A stretch of 14,680 bases of DNA, taken from contig PUNN01000390.1 of the NCBI GenBank assembly GCA_003552605.1, positions 1 through 14,680 on the forward strand. The letters run 5' to 3'. The notes under the pieces are model-generated. The model was given only the letters and a program-made list of their open reading frames with translations, had not been told where the DNA came from and ran no database searches. The DNA comes from Phycisphaeraceae bacterium (GTDB taxonomy: Bacteria > Planctomycetota > Phycisphaerae > Phycisphaerales > Phycisphaeraceae). A program made the position numbers and the translations under genes. This document shows positions 8,237-14,680 of the stretch, piece after piece (positions within the stretch are counted from its first letter, which is position 1; each line of letters begins with the position of its first letter).

Positions 8237-8381
8237 GGGTGGCATGACCAGCGGTCTCCGGGGGTGTCCGAAGCCGATGGCCCTGCGGCCCGGAGGGTTA
8301 TGGGCGCCCCGAGCGCCTTGTTGCCTCGCATGGCCATCGGGCTGCCCCGGGAACTGAGACAGCCCGCTGACCATGGCACCC
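8237..8381. repeat. Imperfect-palindrome module 1 (about 145 bp)
   Basis: The left arm GGGTGGCATGACCAGCGG (8237-8254) is an inverted match, with three differences, to the right arm ending in GCTGACCATGGCACCC (8366-8381). A second perfect inverted pair is nested inside: CCGATGGCC (8274-8282) with GGCCATCGG (8332-8340). Module 2 shares the arms and the inner motif in the same order, so the two are diverged copies. Origin is unclear; it looks like a REP/MITE-type element or a structured RNA. Confidence 0.7.
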
Positions 8382-8389
8382 ATCTCATG

Positions 8390-8418
8390 AGCTACATGCA
8401 GGGCGAACGCATGTAGCT
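8390..8418. repeat. 10-bp perfect palindrome between the modules
   Basis: AGCTACATGC (8390-8399) and GCATGTAGCT (8409-8418) are perfect inverted repeats with a 9-nt loop. The right half, 8399-8416, is an inverted copy (17 of 18 bases) of the CTACATGCGTTTGCCCTG motif found in tandem at 8543. It may be an operator or a stem-loop. Confidence 0.7.
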
Positions 8419-8419
8419 T

Positions 8420-8532
8420 GGGTGGCATGGTCAGCAGCCGTCTTTCCGGGGGCGGCTGATGGCCATGCGGCGAACCCCCAATCACAGGCCGTCATGGCCA
8501 TCGGCTGCGGATAGCCGCTGACCATGCCACCC
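8420..8532. repeat. Imperfect-palindrome module 2 (about 113 bp)
   Basis: GGGTGGCATGGTCAGC (8420-8435) and GCTGACCATGCCACCC (8517-8532) are perfect 16-bp inverted repeats. Nested inside, GCTGATGGCCATG starting at 8455 pairs with CATGGCCATCGGC (8493-8505) with one mismatch. The layout repeats module 1 but is shorter and has drifted in the middle. Transcribed in either direction it would form a long two-part hairpin. Confidence 0.75.
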
Positions 8533-8542
8533 GGTTTCGCGT

Positions 8543-8581
8543 CTACATGCGTTTGCCCTGGAGCTACATGGGTTTGTCCTG
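8543..8581 (+). promoter_or_regulatory. Tandem 18-bp motif upstream of sigma gene, 21-bp period
   Basis: CTACATGCGTTTGCCCTG (8543-8560) recurs as CTACATGGGTTTGTCCTG (8564-8581), 16 of 18 bases identical, start to start 21 bp. That is two helical turns, so a protein would meet both on the same DNA face. The second copy ends 21 bp before the TATGAT at 8603. That is where an activator could sit on a promoter whose -35 region is poor. The role as an operator is inferred. Confidence 0.5.
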
Positions 8582-8602
8582 CCGCTGCGGCATGGCCGGT
8601 TG

Positions 8603-8608
8603 TATGAT
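8603..8608 (+). promoter_or_regulatory. Candidate -10 element of the sigma gene
   Basis: TATGAT lies 8 nt before the ATG at 8617. No recognisable -35 hexamer sits 16-18 bp upstream and no Shine-Dalgarno precedes the ATG. If used, transcription would begin at or next to the start codon and give a leaderless mRNA. This is a guess from position and consensus only. Confidence 0.3.
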
Positions 8609-8616
8609 GCGGGACC

Positions 8617-9195
8617 ATGACCTCACGGAGTGGCAGTGATGACCCGCGGCGGGATGATGAGCTTGTCGAGCTTGTCAATGCGGGTGAGGCCGAAGCGTTC
8701 GAGGTGCTGTACCGCAGGTACCGGGCCTGGGTGCTGGCGGTAGCAAGCCGTTTCTGCCGGGACCGCGAGGATGCGCTCGAGGTGATGCAGGAGACGTTCA
8801 TCTACCTGCTGAAGCGGTTTCCCGGGTTCGCGCTTCGTTCGAAGCTGACAACGTATCTTTACCCCATCGTACGGAACCTCGCGATGGACGTGGCGCGGCG
8901 GCGCCAACGGCGGGCCGCCGCTGATGAGCACCTGCGGCAGCAGGCTGGCGAGGCCCCGCCGGGAGCGAATCCCGCAGCGCAAGGGTGGATGGATGAAGAC
9001 CTTGCGAGGGTGCTTGAAGCACTGCCGCAGGCGCAGCGGGAAGTGGTGCTGCTGCGTTTCGTGGATGAGATGTCACTCAGTGAAATCGCCGAGGCCATGC
9101 ACGTGCCGGTGGGGACCGTCAAGTCGCGGCTGCATCACGCACTGCGAACACTGCGCGCAGACCCCGCTGTGAGGCAGTACTTCGATCAGGACTGA
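8617..9195 (+). CDS. ECF-type RNA polymerase sigma factor
   Basis: Sigma-70 family factor of 192 residues with regions 2 and 4 only, as in extracytoplasmic-function sigma factors. Region 2 covers about 25-95: LYRRYRAWVLAVASRFCRD, the region 2.2 core DALEVMQETFIYLLKRF (52-68), then the -10-recognising segment TTYLYPIVRNLAMDVARRR. An Ala/Gln/Pro-rich linker follows. Region 4 is at about 127-182, with LPQAQREVVLLRFVDEMSLSEIAEAM and the helix-turn-helix VPVGTVKSRLHHALRTLR. It redirects RNA polymerase to a specific set of promoters. No anti-sigma gene lies downstream, where one is usually found; the next gene is on the other strand. No N- or C-terminal extension suggests another control domain. 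The ATG at 8617 has no clear Shine-Dalgarno. Confidence 0.93.
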   Translation: MTSRSGSDDPRRDDELVELVNAGEAEAFEVLYRRYRAWVLAVASRFCRDREDALEVMQETFIYLLKRFPGFALRSKLTTYLYPIVRNLAMDVARRRQRRAAADEHLRQQAGEAPPGANPAAQGWMDEDLARVLEALPQAQREVVLLRFVDEMSLSEIAEAMHVPVGTVKSRLHHALRTLRADPAVRQYFDQD

Positions 9196-9202
9196 TGCAG
9201 CA

Positions 9203-9242
9203 CGGTTGAAGGACACACCGAACATCGCAAAATCTTCAACCG
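9203..9242. repeat. 9-bp inverted repeat after sigma gene
   Basis: CGGTTGAAG (9203-9211) and CTTCAACCG (9234-9242) are perfect inverted repeats with a 22-nt loop, beginning 7 nt after the sigma stop. No T-run follows on either strand, so termination is uncertain. The rest of the 204-bp gap up to 9399 is more AT-rich than its surroundings. It also contains TGCACC-GTATAAA-GGTGCA (9347-9365), a short stem. No gene is supported there. Confidence 0.45.
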
Positions 9243-9399
9243 CGGGCCGACTGGTGATGCAACAAGAAGTCGCACGTTGTTTTGTGTTTCCCCTTCAATC
9301 TTTGTTGACATGGCACCCCCGAGGCAAGCATCCAGAATACCATTGATGCACCGTATAAAGGTGCAAGATGCCACCGAAGTGCCACTTGGTGCTGCGGCG

Positions 9400-10941
9400 C
9401 TATGCGGATTGCGCCGGTGTGCGGGGGATGAAGATACGCACGCAGTTGCGGCCGGCGTTCTTGGCGGCGTACACCGCCTGGTCGGCAGCCTTCATCAGCA
9501 TCTCCGGACGCCGGTAGATGCCGGGTTCATAGCTGGCCACGCCAATACTGGTGGTGACGTTGAGTGAGTCACCGCTCTCACAGGCGATGGGCATCTGTTC
9601 GACCTGCTGGCGGAACTGTTCGGCAAGTTGCGTGGCCATAAGGCGATCGCAACCGGGCAGGATGATGGCGAACTCCTCGCCCCCGTAGCGGGCCACCAGT
9701 GCTTCAGTGGGCGCGTTTTCCTTGAGCAGCCTTGCCTTCTCGACGAGGACCATGTCACCGACCTGGTGGCCGTAGGTGTCATTGAAACGCTTGAAGTGGT
9801 CGGTATCGAGAAAGATCACCGAGAGGGCGGTGCCCTCCCGTTCGGCGGCTTGAAACCGTTCGGCGATGAACTGGTTCAGCCGCCGCCGGTTGGCCACACC
9901 CGTCAGCGAATCGGTCGAGGCTTCAGCGCTGAGTTGCTGATTCTGCTGCGCCAGCTCGCTTGAACGCTTCTGGCTGAGCAGGTTGAGTTGGAGCAGCGCC
10001 TCATTGGCCTTCATCAGCACATCTTCAGCCCGGCCCATCTCGCCACTGGGCAGGTTGAACAGGCGTCGCATCTCGAGCGTGTCCTGGTGAACTTCAGCCA
10101 GGAGGGGTTCGAGGTCGTGGCCTGAAATATCCAGCCAAGCCTCGGCGCGGGCGTTGAGGGTCTGAAGCGTCTCGGCCGGGGCTGTGCCGCCGAAAAGGTC
10201 CGCGACGGTGTTGCCCAGGGCCACACAGTACACCATCGTCCGGACCTCCTCGGGCGCATCGTCCGGGGCTTCGTGATGCCGGATCGACTCGACCAGCATC
10301 TCCGGCAGGTTCCAGTGCGCGGCCAGCTCGGCGCCGATAGCGGCGTGGTCAGCCCCGAAACGCTCCCGTTCGAATGAAGCAAGCGCCGCGTGCGGGCCGG
10401 TGTGACCGGCCAGCAACTCGCGATACTCACTGTCAAGCGCCTGGTTGAGCGCCAGCATGCCCAGGTCCTGGAGCAGGCCGGCAAGGAAGGCCTCTTCCTG
10501 CGCGGCGTAGCCGGCCCGCCGCGAGAGCGCCCTCGCCGCGGCGGCGGTGTACAGGCTGCGGCGCCAGAACTCAATGTGGTCAAACCCATCGGCCTGCTCG
10601 ACCTTCAAATTGGGCACCAGCGAGAAGCCCAGGGCCAGTGTCTTCACGGCGTTCAGTCCGAGCACGACCAGCGCATGACTGATGGTGGCGATCTGGTGTG
10701 ACTGCCCGTAAAAACTGGAGTTGACGGTCTTGAGAATGCGGGTGGCCAGTGCGGGGTCGTGCTGGATGGTATCGGCGATCTGGCGGATGTTGACATCCTG
10801 CTGCCGCACGAGCTCGATGACCTCGACGGCGATCGCCGGCAGGCTCGGCAGCCGGGGTGAATCGAGCACACGCTGGAGCAATTGCTGGTTCATCGGTGCC
10901 TGTTCAGCGGGTACATCTTGCTGAGGCAGGGAGGTCGGCAT
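9400..10941 (-). CDS. HDOD-GGDEF signalling protein (putative diguanylate cyclase)
   Basis: Cytosolic signalling protein of 513 residues. An HDOD domain covers about 25-225, with LPSLPAIAVEVI near its start and GLLQDLGMLAL at 155-165. The histidine of true HD phosphohydrolases is Gln in that last motif, as expected for HDOD. A helical, Gln-rich linker leads to a GGDEF domain at about 340-505 with DSLTGVANRR, FLDTDHFKRFND and the active-site loop GGEEF (420-424). GGEEF is a functional variant, so c-di-GMP synthesis is plausible. The inhibitory I-site RxxD expected just upstream reads PTEA, so this feedback site is missing. The frame is open to 11154, but that extension runs through the clpC terminator, so the ATG at 10941 is used. 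An ATG at 10893 is also possible; neither has a strong ribosome-binding site. Confidence 0.9.
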   Translation of the reverse strand: MPTSLPQQDVPAEQAPMNQQLLQRVLDSPRLPSLPAIAVEVIELVRQQDVNIRQIADTIQHDPALATRILKTVNSSFYGQSHQIATISHALVVLGLNAVKTLALGFSLVPNLKVEQADGFDHIEFWRRSLYTAAAARALSRRAGYAAQEEAFLAGLLQDLGMLALNQALDSEYRELLAGHTGPHAALASFERERFGADHAAIGAELAAHWNLPEMLVESIRHHEAPDDAPEEVRTMVYCVALGNTVADLFGGTAPAETLQTLNARAEAWLDISGHDLEPLLAEVHQDTLEMRRLFNLPSGEMGRAEDVLMKANEALLQLNLLSQKRSSELAQQNQQLSAEASTDSLTGVANRRRLNQFIAERFQAAEREGTALSVIFLDTDHFKRFNDTYGHQVGDMVLVEKARLLKENAPTEALVARYGGEEFAIILPGCDRLMATQLAEQFRQQVEQMPIACESGDSLNVTTSIGVASYEPGIYRRPEMLMKAADQAVYAAKNAGRNCVRIFIPRTPAQSA

Positions 10942-11116
10942 ATGGCAGACGTATCGACAGCCCGCCGCCAGCCCTTGACAAGGTTTATCTGATATCGGTC
11001 CATAAGGCAGGTTGGCGCCAGCAGGGGCTCCCACGGCTGATACAGGGGCCGCTGCCGGTAGGGTCTGCGCACCCGCAGTGCCGGGGCGCGGTCGGCTGCG
11101 GTCGTCCTTGAGGTGG

Positions 11117-11150
11117 AAAAAAACCGCCGGCGCGGTGAGGCGCCGGCGGT
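11117..11150 (-). terminator. Intrinsic terminator of clpC
   Basis: On the - strand a perfect 11-bp GC-rich stem (arms 11140-11150 and 11123-11133, core GCCGGC, 6-nt loop) is followed directly by seven T residues (complement of 11117-11123). It lies 34 nt after the clpC stop, with the right orientation for that gene. The rest of the gap between clpC and the HDOD-GGDEF gene (10942-11183) shows no gene. Confidence 0.92.
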
Positions 11151-11183
11151 CCAAAGGAGAACTCGCAATGCGAATCGGTGGCG

Positions 11184-13709
<2,526 letters not shown>

Positions 13710-13888
13710 TTGCAGGTCTCATCTTTACCGGGTGATCGTTAGTTGAGTCTTCAGCTTCCAGCAATCCTTACAGTCCTTATCGGTGTGCCGGTTCATCGGC
13801 CTCAGCCGCATGTCTCCGACACCCGCTTTATTGTAGTCCACCTGTGCGCGGCCGCCACGCATGCGGGCCCGGTAACGATATCGGTTCC

Positions 13889-13957
13889 CGGCCGCTTCCG
13901 GCCGCAGCTTACGCCACAGATCGGCGCAACTGCTTTCACTGCCAGAAGCTGCGGCCG
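13889..13957 (-). other. Competing hairpins between radical SAM gene and clpC
   Basis: CGGCCGCAGCTT (13899-13910) pairs perfectly with AAGCTGCGGCCG (13946-13957) over a 35-nt loop. A second stem, CGGCCG (13889-13894) with CGGCCG (13899-13904) and a 4-nt loop, shares the 13899-13904 segment, so the two cannot form together. A 12-bp self-complementary GGCCGCGCGGCC (13953-13964) overlaps as well. No T-run follows. The block begins 16 nt after the radical SAM stop and about 180 nt before the clpC start. It is either a 3' structure of the first gene or a leader structure of the second. The only -10-like sequence seen for clpC in this 263-bp gap is TACAAT on the - strand (13830-13835), without a good -35. 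Confidence 0.45.
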
Positions 13958-13972
13958 CGCGGCCCGCCCGGC

Positions 13973-14680
13973 TCAGCCCGGTCCGAAAAGCGGAAGCTGG
14001 CCCTCGGGCTTTGCTTTATTCCCCGTGGTACGCGGCGGGGCAAAGGCCCGCGATGACGGCCGGCCAATGCCGCGGTCAAGCCCGTGGCGCCGCCGCAGCA
14101 CCTCGAACATGCCCTGCACCTGCGCAGCGCGGTGGCCCTGCCCGCGCATGCGCCGGCCGAAGGTGGCATCATTGAGCTGCCCGCCGCGGACCTGCCGGAT
14201 GCGGCCAAGAATGCCCGCCGCGGCCTGCGGGCGATTGCGGTGCAACCAGTCGGCAAACAACGCCTTCACCGGCCCAGGCAGACGCAGCATGATGTAACCG
14301 GAGCCGCGGACACCGGCATCGGCGGCGGCTTCAAGAATCGGCGCCATTTCCCATTCGGTCAGGCCGGGGATGACCGGAGCGACCATGACCGAGACGGGGA
14401 TGCCGGCCTCGGCGAGTTCGCGGATGGTCTCGAGCCTGCGGTTCGGTGCCGCCGCGCGCGGTTCAAGCGCTGCGGCGAGGGTCGGGTCGAGCGTGGTGAT
14501 GCTGATGGCCACCCGGACCGCATCGCGGGCCGCGAGGCGGCTGAGCAGATCGAGATCCCGCGTGATGAGCCCGCTTTTGGTGGTGATTGATACCGGCTGA
14601 CCACATGCAGCCATCACCCCGAGGCAACCCCGGGTGATCTCGAGTTTCCGTTCGACCGGCTGGTAAACATCGGTAACTCC
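13973..14680 (-). CDS. PA0069-like radical SAM protein, C-terminal part (5' end outside window)
   Basis: The last 235 residues of a protein whose N-terminus lies beyond the window edge. The frame is open to base 14680, and the segment GVTDVYQPVERKLEITRGCL followed by QPVSITTKSGLITRDLDLL is characteristic of the PA0069/Rv2578c group of radical SAM proteins, related to the SplB fold. Those proteins carry an N-terminal CxxxCxxC cluster motif; that part is not in the window, so it cannot be confirmed here. Later motifs seen are RVAISITTLD, the RLETIRELAEAGIPVSVMVAP strand-helix and GYIMLRLP. The molecular function of the group is not established. It is on the same strand as clpC, 263 bp upstream, and probably a separate unit. 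Internal GTG or ATG codons near 14617 are not the real start. Confidence 0.92.
   Translation of the reverse strand, partial: GVTDVYQPVERKLEITRGCLGVMAACGQPVSITTKSGLITRDLDLLSRLAARDAVRVAISITTLDPTLAAALEPRAAAPNRRLETIRELAEAGIPVSVMVAPVIPGLTEWEMAPILEAAADAGVRGSGYIMLRLPGPVKALFADWLHRNRPQAAAGILGRIRQVRGGQLNDATFGRRMRGQGHRAAQVQGMFEVLRRRHGLDRGIGRPSSRAFAPPRTTGNKAKPEGQLPLFGPG

Larger units (their letters stand above)
8171..8616. other. Divergent intergenic region packed with repeats
   Basis: The 446 bases between the divergent sulfatase and sigma-factor genes hold no convincing gene. They do hold several repeats: two imperfect-palindrome modules (8237-8381 and 8420-8532), a perfect 10-bp palindrome (8390-8418) and a tandem 18-bp motif (8543-8581). 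The outer borders also mirror each other. GTCCCGCATCCTA at 8171-8183 is the inverted counterpart of TATGATGCGGGAC at 8603-8615, matching at 12 of 13 positions. No open frame here looks like a conserved protein. The region is either regulatory, a structured RNA, or a non-autonomous repeat element. Confidence 0.75.

Noticed and set aside
8171..8485. 105-codon upstream extension of the sulfatase frame
   Set aside because: It passes through the palindromic repeat modules, and the sulfatase core begins just after the ATG at 8170, which has its own AGGA.
8390..8581. CRISPR-like array from the CTACATG repeats
   Set aside because: Only two direct copies with a 3-nt gap plus one inverted copy; no regular spacers and no cas genes.
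9305..9359. TTGACA and TATAAA as a promoter pair
   Set aside because: The hexamers are about 43 bp apart and no gene on the + strand lies downstream.
10975..11004. TTGACA promoter on the + strand between the HDOD-GGDEF gene and clpC
   Set aside because: TTGACA at 10975 has only a poor partner (TCCATA) at 18 bp, and no + strand gene follows; both neighbours are on the - strand.
10942..11154. N-terminal extension of the HDOD-GGDEF protein
   Set aside because: The extra 71 codons run through the clpC intrinsic terminator stem and have no domain character.
13710..13860. CIRCE or CtsR operator in front of clpC
   Set aside because: I found neither the TTAGCACTC/GAGTGCTAA inverted repeat nor a CtsR-type heptad tandem repeat in this stretch.

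Overview
The window is GC-rich, densely coding bacterial DNA holding nine protein genes, one of them cut by the right edge. The mix suggests a Gram-negative bacterium with a large regulatory repertoire, and I lean towards Planctomycetota (possibly the Phycisphaerae side). The clues are a formylglycine-type sulfatase, a ClpC-type unfoldase, an ECF sigma factor with no obvious anti-sigma partner, an HDOD-GGDEF protein and an FtsX/HlyD exporter. This placement is inference from gene content, because no rRNA or other phylogenetic marker is present.

Layout from left to right. 1-59: a five-copy 12-bp tandem repeat. 150-959 (-): a protein of unknown function with a C-terminal SEC-C zinc-binding motif. 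1212-2153 (-): an aldo/keto reductase whose start is fixed by a perfect Shine-Dalgarno. 2313-6769 (+): a tight three-gene operon for a tripartite ABC exporter, in the order ATPase, eight-helix FtsX/MacB-type permease, membrane-anchored HlyD/MacA-type adaptor. 6812-8170 (-): a sulfatase convergent with that operon. 8171-8616: a 446-bp divergent intergenic region packed with nested inverted repeats, a 10-bp palindrome and a 21-bp-period direct repeat. 8617-9195 (+): an ECF-type sigma factor. 9400-10941 (-): an HDOD-GGDEF signalling protein. 11184-13709 (-): ClpC, followed by a textbook intrinsic terminator. 13710-13972: an intergenic region with competing GC-rich hairpins. 13973-14680 (-): the C-terminal part of a PA0069-like radical SAM protein that runs out of the window.

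The exporter genes clearly work together: a 4-nt overlap and a 6-nt gap, each with a good ribosome-binding site, imply one translationally coupled transcript. Its substrate cannot be told from sequence, and no TolC-like outer-membrane gene is present. The other genes look like separate transcription units.

The most interesting unexplained signal is the region between the sulfatase and sigma genes. It holds two diverged imperfect-palindrome modules of about 145 and 113 bp with matching arms. An 18-bp CTACATG-type motif occurs three times there: twice in tandem just upstream of the sigma-gene start, and once inverted inside a palindrome. The two divergent starts also share an almost identical sequence of TANGAT, a short spacer, then ATG. 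This could be a regulatory hub, a structured RNA, or a REP/MITE-like non-autonomous element; the sequence alone does not decide.
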